Of a DNA stretch of 64,000 bases, positions 1-7,961 are shown one piece after another. The notes under the pieces were generated by a model. The model was not told the origin of the DNA. It did not search any database and saw nothing but the letters and a program-made list of their open reading frames with translations. Both the position numbers and the translations under genes were made by a program. The stretch is taken from NCBI GenBank assembly GCA_003222395.1, contig QHWB01000052.1, forward strand, positions 124,001-188,000, given 5' to 3'. This DNA is from Acidobacteriota bacterium. GTDB lineage: Bacteria; Acidobacteriota; Vicinamibacteria; Vicinamibacterales; CAVVIG01. Numbering within the stretch: the first letter of the stretch is position 1; every line of letters begins with the position of its first letter.

Positions 1-1612
1 CGTGCAGGAAGCTGCCCGACGCGACGTCCCACACGCGACACTTCGGACAGCCGATGACCTCGTCGCCGTCGCCGTCCGGAGCGAAGCGATAGTCGCCGTC
101 GGTGACGATGTCGGCCGTCGGAATCGGCTTCGGCTTCTGCCTGTCGAGCGACGCGATCTCGGCGGCGAGCGCTTTCTTTTTCGCGACGTCCTCCGCCTTC
201 ATGTCGCGATCGAGCAGGCGTGCGCCGATATTGGTCTGCTCGATCACCTGCGCGGCGAGCAATTGTTCGCCGGGCGTCCGCTCGGCCTCAGGCTTCGCGA
301 TCGCGCGCTGGACGTTCTCCGGAAACTGCTTGTACGCCTCCTGCCTCAGACGCTCCACGTACGGCGCGTCGATCTGCTTGATCTCCGCCTTCAGCGACGC
401 CTGGCGCTCCTCGATCGCGTGGAGCTTCTTCTCGAACGCCTCGGCCTCGGCGCGCGGCACCAGGGGATAGGTCGTCTCGACGTACCCGAAGAACGTCGTG
501 ATGAGGCTGTAGTAGTCGCGCTGCGGAATCGGATCGAACTTGTGGTTGTGGCAGCGGGCGCAGCGCACCGTGAGTCCCAGCACGCCTCGGCTCGTCGTGT
601 CGATCAGATCGTCGAGGTACTCGTAGCGGCGCTCCGGATTGTCCTTCTCGCGAAACGCGACGCGCGGACCCGCGCGAAGGAATCCGGTCGCGATCATCGT
701 ATCGTCGGTTCTCTTCTCCAGCTCGTCGCCGGCGATCTGTTCCTTCAGGAACACGTCGTACGGCTTGTCGTCGTTGAACGCGCGGATGACGTAGTCGCGA
801 TAGCGCCACGCGTTCGGACGGTCGTAATCGTGCTCGAAGCCGCTCGAGTCGGCGTAGCGCGCGACGTCGAGCCAGTGGCGGCCCCAGCGCTCGCCGTAAT
901 GCGGCGACGCGAGCAGCGAGTCGATGAGACGTTCCCACGCGTCAGGACGGCTGTCCGCGAGAAACGCCGCGGTTTCGGCCGGCGTCGGCGGCAGTCCGAT
1001 CAGATCGAGATACGCGCGGCGCAGCAGCGTGAGCCGCGCGGCGCGCGGCGCCGGCTTCAACGCTTTTTCCTGCCGCGCCTTCTCGAGGAAGCGATCGATC
1101 GGGTTAATGTGAGACGAGCCGTCGGGAACCGGCGCGCGGACCGGCAGCTTGAATGCCCAGTAGTTGCGTGCAGCCGAAGGCGCGTTGCTCGCGTCGGCCG
1201 GCGCGGCGGACGCCGACGCCGGGGCCGACGCGTCCCAATGCGCGCCTTGATCGATCCACGTCTTGATCAGCGAAATCTGCTGCGCAGTGAGAGCGGCGCC
1301 TTCCTTTGGCATCGACGGCTGCTCGAGTCCCGCGATGCGGCGGTACAGGCGGCTCTGATCGGCGCTGCCCGGCACGATGTCGCCGCCGTGGTCGCCGCCT
1401 TTCAGCGCCGACTCCGACGTGCGCAGGTCGAAGCCCGACACCTGCGCCTCGCCATGACAGCTCTCGCAGGACGTCTGAAAAATCGGACGGACGTCTTTGA
1501 CGAACGAGATGGGCGGGGTCGGCGCCTGAGCGGCGGCCGCCGGAACGAGAAATCGCGCGGCCGCGAGCGCGCTCGTACCAACCAGCGCGGCCGTAAAGGT
1601 GTGCCTGATCAC
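1..1612 (-). CDS. PSD1 (DUF1549/DUF1553) domain protein with N-terminal cytochrome-c-like motif, 3' end outside the window
   Basis: Reading the minus strand from a GTG at 1612 gives an uninterrupted frame to the left edge (about 537 residues, incomplete). The GTG is preceded by GGAGGAGGGCTGC, a strong ribosome site. A hydrophobic signal segment is followed by a CESCH heme-binding motif (CxxCH) within about the first 60 residues and the PxMPxEGAxLT pattern of planctomycete-type cytochrome C domains. The DUF1549 core follows, with HYGERWGRHWLDVARYADSSG and a second CARCHNHKFDPI motif. These large secreted proteins are common in Planctomycetes and Acidobacteria and usually pair with a DUF1501 protein; their biochemical role is not established. 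No ATG start is present, so a search limited to ATG would miss the gene and report opposite-strand frames. Confidence 0.9.
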   Translation of the reverse strand, partial: MIRHTFTAALVGTSALAAARFLVPAAAAQAPTPPISFVKDVRPIFQTSCESCHGEAQVSGFDLRTSESALKGGDHGGDIVPGSADQSRLYRRIAGLEQPSMPKEGAALTAQQISLIKTWIDQGAHWDASAPASASAAPADASNAPSAARNYWAFKLPVRAPVPDGSSHINPIDRFLEKARQEKALKPAPRAARLTLLRRAYLDLIGLPPTPAETAAFLADSRPDAWERLIDSLLASPHYGERWGRHWLDVARYADSSGFEHDYDRPNAWRYRDYVIRAFNDDKPYDVFLKEQIAGDELEKRTDDTMIATGFLRAGPRVAFREKDNPERRYEYLDDLIDTTSRGVLGLTVRCARCHNHKFDPIPQRDYYSLITTFFGYVETTYPLVPRAEAEAFEKKLHAIEERQASLKAEIKQIDAPYVERLRQEAYKQFPENVQRAIAKPEAERTPGEQLLAAQVIEQTNIGARLLDRDMKAEDVAKKKALAAEIASLDRQKPKPIPTADIVTDGDYRFAPDGDGDEVIGCPKCRVWDVASGSFLH

Positions 1613-1702
1613 GCAGCCCTCCTCCGGCTCGAAACGCGAGGCCATGATACCGCCGTTTTCATTGAAGCGGGAACGAACCGGAGGCGATAATCATCGCCGA
1701 TT

Positions 1703-2893
1703 ATGGCGAGAAACATGACACGGCGCGAGCTCGCGCGAATGCTCGCTGCGGCGCCTGCGATGGGCGCCGTCGCAGTTGCGGCTGACCCGGCCGGCGTCAG
1801 CCAGGCTGAGCAGCCACCGACATACACCGGGCCGCTGACAGGCGTGACGAACGGCATCGACGATCGGCATTTCGATCCCGTCGTCTTCACGCGCGATCTG
1901 TATGCGGCGGCGCCGCGCCGCCTTCGCTTCCAGGCGCACACGCGGCGCGAGGCGGAAGCGTGGCAGCGGACGCTGTACGCGAAGTTGACGGATCTCGTCG
2001 GCGGGTTTCCGTCCGAGCGCGGACCGCTGCGCCCGGCGACGCTCGAGACGCGCACGTTTCCCGGATACCGTCGCGAGAAGATCGTGTTCGACAGCCGTCC
2101 GGGCGTCAGCGTCCTCGCGTACGTGCTGCAGCCGACCAACGCGAAAACTCCCGCGCCGGTGGTCGTCTGCGTGCCCGGCCACGGCCGCGGCGTCGACGAC
2201 ATCGTCGGCATCGACGAGCAGGGACGCGATCGAGCCGACAAGGCCGGTTATCAGCACGACTTCGCGATCCAGGTGGCGGAAGCGGGCATGACGGCGGTCG
2301 CAATCGAGCCGATGGCGTTCGGCTGCCGGCGCGATCCGCTGAACGCGCGCCAGGGCTTGTCGCGCAAAGGGTGCGAGCCCGTCGCCGGCGGCGCGCTGCT
2401 CGTCGGGCAGACGCTGATCGCGTGGCGCGTCTGGGACGTGATGCGAACGATCGATTACATCGCCACGCGCGCCGAACTGGATGCAGGCCGCGTCGGGTGC
2501 GTGGGGATTTCCGGCGGCGGCACCGCGACGCTCTTTTCGACCGCGCTCGAGCCGCGCATTCGCGCGGCGATGGTGAGCGGCTACCTGAACACCTTCCGCG
2601 ACAGCGTCGGCAGCCTCGCGCACTGCATCGACAACTACGTACCCGGCATCCTGAATTGGGCCGAGATGTACGACATCGCCGGCCTCATAGCGCCGCGGCC
2701 GCTGTTCGTCGAATCAGGAGAGAGAGATCCGATCTTCCCGATCCACGCGAGCATCGAAAGCTTCACGCGCGTGAAGGAGATCTACGGCGTGTTCGAATCG
2801 GCCGACCGCGTCGAGCAGGAAGTGTTCCCCGGAGAACATACGTTCTGGGGCCGGCGCGGCATTCCGTTCCTGGCGCGTCATCTCGGGGCGTGA
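1703..2893 (+). CDS. Secreted alpha/beta hydrolase (acetyl-xylan-esterase / dienelactone-hydrolase-like)
   Basis: This 396-residue protein begins with MTRREL followed by an Ala-rich hydrophobic stretch, resembling a Tat signal though the twin-Arg motif is imperfect. The hydrolase fold is recognised from VVVCVPGHGRG (oxyanion region, about residues 153-163), a nucleophile elbow GISGGG with Ser270, an acid candidate in GERDPIF near residue 350, and His in GEHTFWG near residue 383. It belongs to the Abhydrolase_7-like esterases that act on acylated sugars or similar esters; the substrate is unknown. It is divergent from the PSD1 gene across about 90 bases and convergent with the GSDH-like gene. 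The start could also be the ATG at 1715. Confidence 0.85.
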   Translation: MARNMTRRELARMLAAAPAMGAVAVAADPAGVSQAEQPPTYTGPLTGVTNGIDDRHFDPVVFTRDLYAAAPRRLRFQAHTRREAEAWQRTLYAKLTDLVGGFPSERGPLRPATLETRTFPGYRREKIVFDSRPGVSVLAYVLQPTNAKTPAPVVVCVPGHGRGVDDIVGIDEQGRDRADKAGYQHDFAIQVAEAGMTAVAIEPMAFGCRRDPLNARQGLSRKGCEPVAGGALLVGQTLIAWRVWDVMRTIDYIATRAELDAGRVGCVGISGGGTATLFSTALEPRIRAAMVSGYLNTFRDSVGSLAHCIDNYVPGILNWAEMYDIAGLIAPRPLFVESGERDPIFPIHASIESFTRVKEIYGVFESADRVEQEVFPGEHTFWGRRGIPFLARHLGA

Positions 2894-2921
2894 CACCAAA
2901 ACCAAATCTGGACCGGTCGCG

Positions 2922-2996
2922 CGCCACGACAGTCACGAAAACACGAAACATACTCAAGAGATTTCGCGTGTTTCGTGATTTCGTGTGTTTCGTGGC
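2922..2996. repeat. Imperfect palindromic CACGAAA repeat element between convergent genes
   Basis: The left arm is built from CCACGA, GTCACGAAAACACGAAAC, and the right arm from TTTCGTGATTTCGTGTG and TTTCGTGGC, so a transcript would fold into a long hairpin. A sister copy with the same architecture lies at 10261-10339. Here it lies between two convergent genes and may serve as a two-way terminator; it could equally be a REP-like mobile palindrome. Confidence 0.75.
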
Positions 2997-3047
2997 GAAC
3001 CCGCGGTGGTGCTGATCCAGCGAAAACGATCCACTTGATTCGGTTGC

Positions 3048-4655
3048 TCACCAGCTGCTGGTTGCGCCGGTTGCGCCGATCACTTTGCGAATGACGCCGT
3101 CACCCTTGCTGTAGAGATACAGTTCGCCATCGGCGTCGACCGAGAACCTGACGTCGGCGCGCCCGCCTTTCACGAGATCCGCGCGTCCGGGCAAATGCTC
3201 GCTCTTTCCGCCGCGCGCTTTGTACGCCGCCGCGACGATGCCGAACATCGAGTCGTGCACGCTGCCGTTCCACCGCAGCTTGACCTCGTGAATGGCCGCG
3301 AGCGTCCCCGGCTTTCCATCGTCGGCCGCTAACATCTCTTTATAGTCGGCCCACCAGATGCGGCCGGTCGTCAGATCGCCGAACAGGTACTTGCCGCGAA
3401 GCGACGGAATCGCCTTGCCGTTGTAGACGAAGCCGCTGCCGATCGCATCGCCGCCGTCGGGCCCGTGCCCGTACTGGATGACCGGATAGATCGGCGTCAC
3501 CATCTCCGTTCCGGGCGTCTCGCCGACCTGCAGCGGGATCTTGTCGACGGCGGGCAGCGGCGCCGTCGTGTTGTCCGGCTTCAGCAGTTCGTTCCCCTCT
3601 CGGCGGCTGTAGCCGTAATTCGCGCCTTTGCGGACGATGTACACAGTCTCCCACGTATGCAGACCGACCGAATTCGCGATGAGCCGGTTGTTGGCGGGGT
3701 TGGCCGGATCGATCGCCCAGCTCAATCGATGCGGATTCCGGAAGCCATAGGCCCAGATTTCCTTGCGGGCTCCAGGCGTCGAGACGAACGGGTTGTCGTT
3801 GGGAATCCGGTACCGGCCGTTGTCGCTCACGGTGCTCGTCGACGTGTGCTCGTTCAAATCGGGAATGACGCGAAGAATTTTTCCTTCGAAGTTGTCGAGC
3901 CGCTGCGGGTTGGATCGGATCGCGACGTTCGTCGATTCGCCCGACGCGCCGTCGCCGCATTCCATGTAGAGCACCCGCCACTCGGGATCGCCGCGACGCG
4001 CCGTTGGATTGAAGATCAGATCGCCCATCGGATGGCTGCGGGTGTTGAGCTGAACTCGCAGCAATTCGCGTGCTGTACCTTCGAACGTGGAGTTGGCCGG
4101 ATTCGAGTCCGTCCACTCGACGAGCACGCCCTCGTTCTGCAGCGGACCGGGCGTTCGAATCGCGTCCGTCGTCTTGTAACCGGCGACGTTCAATGCCGGA
4201 AACCTCGAGTTGTCGGGCAGATTCGAGCCGGGCAGGGCCGGATCTTCGATGTGGACTGTGTAGAACCTGCCGTTGCGCGTATAGTCGGGATCGAGATAGA
4301 AGCCGTTCAGGCCGTTCCCGTATCCCTGCGCGATCGTCAGCTTGTGGAAGATGCCGGTCTTCCCCGCGTTGCCGTCGAAATCGAGGTACACCGAAAACTT
4401 CTTCGTCGCCTTGTCGAACACGTAGAGCGGTCCGTTCAGATCGCTGATGAAGAAGCGCTTGGCGCCGCCGACCTCTTCGCGCAGCGTGTTCACGCGCGCG
4501 AGTAGAAGGTCGTTGGATCCTTTTCCGTCGACGAGGCCGGTCATCGGCGCTTCGACGTAGTCCTGGATGTCGAGCGTCACCTGTGCCGACGCCGCCGGCG
4601 CACCACAGACGGCCGCGGCGACGACCAACCGCGCGATGTGCATCGAGGATGGCAT
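3048..4655 (-). CDS. Secreted PQQ-dependent sugar dehydrogenase-like (GSDH) beta-propeller protein
   Basis: The protein is about 535 residues with a cleavable signal peptide ending near ASAQ. The chain carries GSDH/sorbosone dehydrogenase landmarks: GNGLNGFYLDPDYTRNGRFYTVH, LMFNPTA-like GDLIFNPTARRGDPEW, LRVIPDLNEH, EIWAYGFRNPHRLSWAID, GANYGYSRREGNE, DGGDAIGSGFVYNGKAIPSLRGKYLFGDLTTGRIWW. These enzymes oxidise sugars in the periplasm using PQQ. The ATG at 4655 follows AGGACAGG and is preferred to an in-frame GTG directly before it. The gene is the last of a three-gene minus-strand set with the secreted proteins at 4666-5878. The exact substrate cannot be read from the sequence. Confidence 0.85.
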   Translation of the reverse strand: MPSSMHIARLVVAAAVCGAPAASAQVTLDIQDYVEAPMTGLVDGKGSNDLLLARVNTLREEVGGAKRFFISDLNGPLYVFDKATKKFSVYLDFDGNAGKTGIFHKLTIAQGYGNGLNGFYLDPDYTRNGRFYTVHIEDPALPGSNLPDNSRFPALNVAGYKTTDAIRTPGPLQNEGVLVEWTDSNPANSTFEGTARELLRVQLNTRSHPMGDLIFNPTARRGDPEWRVLYMECGDGASGESTNVAIRSNPQRLDNFEGKILRVIPDLNEHTSTSTVSDNGRYRIPNDNPFVSTPGARKEIWAYGFRNPHRLSWAIDPANPANNRLIANSVGLHTWETVYIVRKGANYGYSRREGNELLKPDNTTAPLPAVDKIPLQVGETPGTEMVTPIYPVIQYGHGPDGGDAIGSGFVYNGKAIPSLRGKYLFGDLTTGRIWWADYKEMLAADDGKPGTLAAIHEVKLRWNGSVHDSMFGIVAAAYKARGGKSEHLPGRADLVKGGRADVRFSVDADGELYLYSKGDGVIRKVIGATGATSSW

Positions 4656-4665
4656 CACCCTGTCC

Positions 4666-5439
4666 TTATTGACGTTTGTATTTAGGAACCTTGATACGGC
4701 CTTCCCACAGGCTCTTGTTATTTTCCTCGCACGAGTACTCCATGATCTCCCAATCGGGGCGCAGCGTGAACGTCCGCGTGTTGTTCCACTGCTTGGTGAA
4801 CGTCTTGGGATCGTCCACGATCATTTCGTACGAGATGTGCCCGAGGTCCGGGCGCGTGAAACGCTGAATGAGGTGCAGCTGATCGCTGTGCGGGTGGCCG
4901 ATCGTGTCGAGCCGCGTCTTGTCGTTGAAGTTGACCGTGTCGATGACGAGCGTGTCGCCTTCCCAATGGCCGACCGAATCGCCGAACCACGTCGGGATGC
5001 CGTGTCCGTGCGGACGGCCGTCGATCGGAATCACCGAGAACCACGAGTTCTGCTCGAAGAGGAACGCGAAGTACTTGTCGCTTTGCATGATCTGCATCGG
5101 CTCGGGCGTATTGACGGACCGCGTCATGCCGAATGGCAGGCAGGCGCCGGTGTAATCGCCTTCGGCCGCGTCGTACGATTTCCATTCGGCTTCGCCCCAC
5201 GCGGTGAATGGAAGCTGCGCGTAGCCTTTCTGATCCTTGCCGTCCTTCGTCATGTCCGGCGTGTACGGCTTCTGCCACACACCGCTGAAATCGATTTTGC
5301 CGGACGCGGTTCGCGGCGCCGGGCCGGCGGGCGGCTGATACTCGCGGCCGGTGCCGGCGGGCTGCCCCGCCGCGGAGGGCGGGCACACCCCCGTGAGCGC
5401 GAGCGCGGCGACGAGCGCCGCGGCGGAATGTATCTTCAT
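4666..5439 (-). CDS. Secreted conserved protein of unknown function
   Basis: The protein is about 257 residues starting MKIHSAAALVAALALTG, a clear signal peptide. The ATG at 5439 is preceded by GAGGCGCCGTCAT and removes a 26-base overlap with the gene upstream that a longer frame would create. The mature part has the conserved pattern RTASGKIDFSGVWQ near its start, GPHGHGIPTWFGDSVGHWEGDTLVIDT-type residues in the middle and QRFTRPDLGHISYEM afterwards. I recognise this as a family frequent in Acidobacteria next to DUF6152 proteins, but know no biochemical function. It lies between DUF6152 and the GSDH-like gene and probably shares their transcript. Confidence 0.8.
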   Translation of the reverse strand: MKIHSAAALVAALALTGVCPPSAAGQPAGTGREYQPPAGPAPRTASGKIDFSGVWQKPYTPDMTKDGKDQKGYAQLPFTAWGEAEWKSYDAAEGDYTGACLPFGMTRSVNTPEPMQIMQSDKYFAFLFEQNSWFSVIPIDGRPHGHGIPTWFGDSVGHWEGDTLVIDTVNFNDKTRLDTIGHPHSDQLHLIQRFTRPDLGHISYEMIVDDPKTFTKQWNNTRTFTLRPDWEIMEYSCEENNKSLWEGRIKVPKYKRQ

Positions 5440-5452
5440 ATGACGGCGCCTC

Positions 5453-5878
5453 TTATGGCTGTCGCTGCTGCGTCTCACCTGACGAGCCGGCGAACACGCT
5501 GCGGCCGTCGGGCAGCTTCACCAGCCGCGCATTGCACGTCTTCGATCCATCCTTCGCCAGCACGCCGTCGATCGTCACCTGATCGCCGACCTTCAGCGAG
5601 TCCTTCGTCCATCCGTTGCGCGTCAGCGTGTTGGGGGGTCCGCCTTCGCACTGCCACGGTTGTACGCCCTCGTCGTTCTTCACGTCGAGGTACACCCAGA
5701 TGTGAGGGTTGGCCCATTCGATTCGCGTGACGGTGCCCTTCAGGTTGATCGGTTTGTTCGCGTCGAATTCAGCGGCAAAGGAGTGATGGGCGGCGACCGG
5801 CTGCAGCGCCGCGAGCGCGAACCCGGCGACGATCGCGATGATGACGCGCCTCGTGTGCGTGTGGGCGGCGATGTCCAT
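5453..5878 (-). CDS. DUF6152 family secreted protein
   Basis: This is a 141-residue protein with an N-terminal signal peptide that ends near PVAAHHSFAAEFD. The HHSFAAEFDANKPINLKGTVTRIEWANPH sequence is the signature of DUF6152, small secreted proteins with a probable OB-like beta barrel and unknown role. A later segment LKVGDQVTIDG fits the same fold. The start ATG is preceded by GGGAGCGTTAA, a good ribosome site. It is the first gene of the set that continues into the unknown secreted protein and the GSDH-like dehydrogenase. Function is not known. Confidence 0.85.
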   Translation of the reverse strand: MDIAAHTHTRRVIIAIVAGFALAALQPVAAHHSFAAEFDANKPINLKGTVTRIEWANPHIWVYLDVKNDEGVQPWQCEGGPPNTLTRNGWTKDSLKVGDQVTIDGVLAKDGSKTCNARLVKLPDGRSVFAGSSGETQQRQP

Positions 5879-5904
5879 TTAACGCTCCCGTTATGCGATT
5901 CGTT

Positions 5905-6235
5905 TTTACACCCAGTCCCCGCCTCGCGCAAGGCGGTCTTTTTCCCTGGCACGCCGGCTCGGTCCTTACGATGCCGCAGCGATCATCGTTTCGAACGTCA
6001 TCGGCGGCGGCATTCTGTTCTCGCCGCCGCAGGTCGCGGCCAACGTGCCTCATCCATGGCTCTTTCTGGCGACGTGGCTGGGCGGCGGGGCGCTCGCGTT
6101 CGCAGGAGCGATGGCGTACGCCGAGCTCGCGACGCTGCGGCCGCGATCCGGCGGCGAGTACGTCTATCTCGACGCGGCGTTCGGCCGTCTCGCCGCGTTC
6201 CTGACCGGCTGGACCTCGCGCGGCGCCGATCGCGA
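5905..6235 (+). pseudogene. Truncated APC-family amino acid permease, N-terminal fragment
   Basis: One plus-strand frame reads LGPYDAAAIIVSNVIGGGILF then SPPQVAANVPHPWLFLATW, AFAGAMAYAELATLRPRSGG, EYVYLDAAFGRLAAFLTGWTS. These are the first transmembrane helices of the APC amino acid/polyamine antiporter family, including the unwound GGGI motif of helix 1. The frame has a stop (TAA) just upstream and no ATG, GTG or TTG start. Homology ends after FLTGWTS near 6215 and is followed by unrelated Arg-rich sequence. An intact member would have around 450 residues and 12 helices, so only about the first quarter remains. It abuts the 3' end of the PEP-CTERM gene. Confidence 0.75.
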
Positions 6236-6276
6236 ACCAGCAGTTCTTCTAGGACGACAGACCGAACGGGATCCCG

Positions 6277-6984
6277 TTAAGGATGGTTTAAACGAATGCG
6301 CCGACGCATTACGCCCGCGAGCGCGACGAGTCCAGAACCGACCAAGAACATCGAAGCGGGCTCGGGAGTCGGTGCGGCTTGAAGATCGAACGTAAAGTCA
6401 TATGAACTGCTCAAGCGTGTCGGTGCTGAGAAGGGATTAGCAGAAACGCCGGTCGCCACTTCGAAAAAGTACGTTCCGCTCGGTAAGCGACGACTGTTCT
6501 CAAAGACACCTGGGCGCTCATTAAAGACCTGGGTGAAAAACCTGCCGCCGAGACCGAAACTCGGGTCAAAAAAAGAAAGAGACGCGGAGCCGGACCCGCC
6601 GCTGGCTGCAGTCCAGCTCCCACGGAATCTGTAATCATGGGGAGCATCTAGCGTGAAGGCGGCGACGAAGCTTGCCCCCGCTCCAGCGAAAAAGTCAGCG
6701 GCGGCAACGGATTCGACTGATGTAAGACCGGTGCCGGTCAAATGATGTAAGTCGCTAATGGTGCTGATGGCAGTCGCCGTCGCGGACACGCCTGAGGACG
6801 CTGCCGTGACAGTGAGGAAGTCCTCAGCGCGTCGTTCCAGCAGACCCACTGGGCCGGCAGATGCCGCAACTCGACGCGCGTCGAGAACGAGCGTGATCGG
6901 ATCAGCAGAGACGATAGCCGGCCAAGAGACCAGCAGTGACATAGCAATGCCGAGGAGCAGCTTGTGATGCCGGCCGCAGAGCAC
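6277..6984 (-). CDS. PEP-CTERM sorting domain protein
   Basis: The C-terminus reads TPEPASMFLVGSGLVALAGV followed by MRRR, a textbook PEP-CTERM tripartite signal: PEP motif, one transmembrane helix, Arg cluster. Such proteins are exported and processed by an exosortase, which is not in this window. A signal-peptide-like segment HHKLLLGIAMSLLVSWPAIVSA precedes the mature region, which looks like a beta-rich Ser/Ala-rich extracellular domain with no recognised family. The start is uncertain: I chose the GTG at 6984; the ATG at 6942 is possible, and an ATG pair near 7101 has a better ribosome site but would give an unusually long Arg-rich leader. Confidence 0.75.
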   Translation of the reverse strand: MLCGRHHKLLLGIAMSLLVSWPAIVSADPITLVLDARRVAASAGPVGLLERRAEDFLTVTAASSGVSATATAISTISDLHHLTGTGLTSVESVAAADFFAGAGASFVAAFTLDAPHDYRFRGSWTAASGGSGSASLSFFDPSFGLGGRFFTQVFNERPGVFENSRRLPSGTYFFEVATGVSANPFSAPTRLSSSYDFTFDLQAAPTPEPASMFLVGSGLVALAGVMRRRIRLNHP

Positions 6985-7330
6985 TCGATCACGCGAGTCA
7001 CGAAGCCGCGAGCTGCCAGCGTTCCGGCCTAGCCGCCGCAGGTGTGGGATCAATGCGATAGGAAGACCTGTGTTAGGGAAAAACTGAGAATCTTTTGCCA
7101 TCATTGCCCCCATCCAGACCCGTGCTCGGTCAGACAAGCAATTCGAGGGCCGCGACAGGGCTCTGCGTCGAAACTCGGGTCGCGACACGCCCAATCGGCA
7201 GCGGTGGTTCGTGACGCGGGCGTTGATCGACGTGGTTGTATCCGGGATCCTCGTCGGAATCATCGCTGTCGTGTTGACTGTTAATGCGCCGTCGTTGAAT
7301 GCTGCGGCTGCGGTGCGGTAACGAACGGGT
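6985..7330. other. Gene-poor spacer between the PEP-CTERM and thioredoxin-like genes
   Basis: No convincing gene is seen. A plus-strand frame ending at 7321 could encode a 36-residue peptide from a GTG at 7211 with one hydrophobic helix (VVVSGILVGIIAVVLTV), but it has no clear ribosome site and overlaps the possible long leader of the PEP-CTERM frame. I leave it unassigned. Confidence 0.4.
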
Positions 7331-7960
7331 TCACGGGTTATGCTGCGGACCTCGCGCAGCACCGATCGCGAACTGGAAATCCTTCAGCAGCTGCGCGCGC
7401 GTCCGCATGACGGGAAATCCCCAACTGAGCAGGCCGTTCGGCGTCTCGTTCCACGCGGCGTTGCGATCGAACAGGAGGTAGCTGTCCCAGAGCGCGTCGA
7501 CGCGCTGCGGGAACACGCCGTCGCCGCCGCGCGACGGCCGCAGCGCGTTGAGGTTCGTCATGAACCACCGCCCGGCCGTCTTCGGTTCGTCCCACCGGTG
7601 CTCGACGCGGCGATCGGTCAGCAGCTCACGCGGCCATTTCGATTCCGCATCGCCGGGGTACATCCGAAACCAGATCACGAACACGCGAACGTTGGCGTTC
7701 GCGTTCTTTCCGAGCAGCTCGTTCTGCGCCCACCGGGCGCCGGCGACGCACGTCGGTCATGTCGGCGACAGCAGCAGAATCAGGCGCGGCTGCCCCTTGT
7801 ATGCGTTGAACCACCCCTTGAGCTCGTCGATGCCGCGCAGCTGCGACAGCCCCGACGCGGCTGGAAGCGCCCGCGGCATCGCCAACAGCGCGAACGCGAC
7901 GATGACGGCCGCGGTCCGAATCGATTTCACCATGCTGCGTTCCGATTGCGGTCGAGGCAT
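7331..7960 (-). CDS. Secreted thioredoxin-like protein, probable selenoprotein (U-x-x-C, in-frame TGA at 7757-7759)
   Basis: Read through one in-frame TGA, the gene encodes 209 residues: a signal peptide (TAAVIVAFALLAMPRALPAA), then GQPRLILLLSPT-U68-P-T-C71, then GARWAQNELLGKNANANVRV and FVIWFRMYPGDAESKW, DRRVEHRWDEPKTAGRWF and DALWDSYLLFD. The Leu-rich strand followed by X-x-x-Cys is the active-site context of thioredoxin folds, and Sec exactly at the first Cys position is the usual substitution. Downstream sequence is fully open and family-like for 141 codons, so simple decay is unlikely. A hairpin follows the TGA (separate entry). The start ATG at 7960 begins one base after the DASS transporter stop; 7933 is an alternative. 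A nonsense mutation of a Cys codon is the competing explanation. Confidence 0.8.
7726..7740 (-). promoter_or_regulatory. Candidate bacterial SECIS hairpin of the thioredoxin-like gene
   Basis: On the coding strand GCGCCC-GGT-GGGCGC forms a perfect 6-bp stem with a 3-base loop. It begins 17 nt after the TGA, and the loop begins 23 nt after it. Known bacterial SECIS elements have an apical loop about 16-37 nt downstream of UGA with a G in the first two loop positions, and the GGU loop matches the SelB-contacting loop of E. coli fdhF. A chance hairpin in GC-rich DNA cannot be excluded from this copy alone. Confidence 0.65.
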
Positions 7961-7961
7961 G

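Noticed and set aside
2-1690. A 562-residue plus-strand frame opposite the PSD1 gene
   Set aside because: It is Arg-rich with no family features. The minus strand encodes a clear PSD1 protein with CxxCH motifs and a strong ribosome site.
7211-7321. A 36-residue peptide with one hydrophobic helix
   Set aside because: GTG start without a ribosome site and no conservation evidence.
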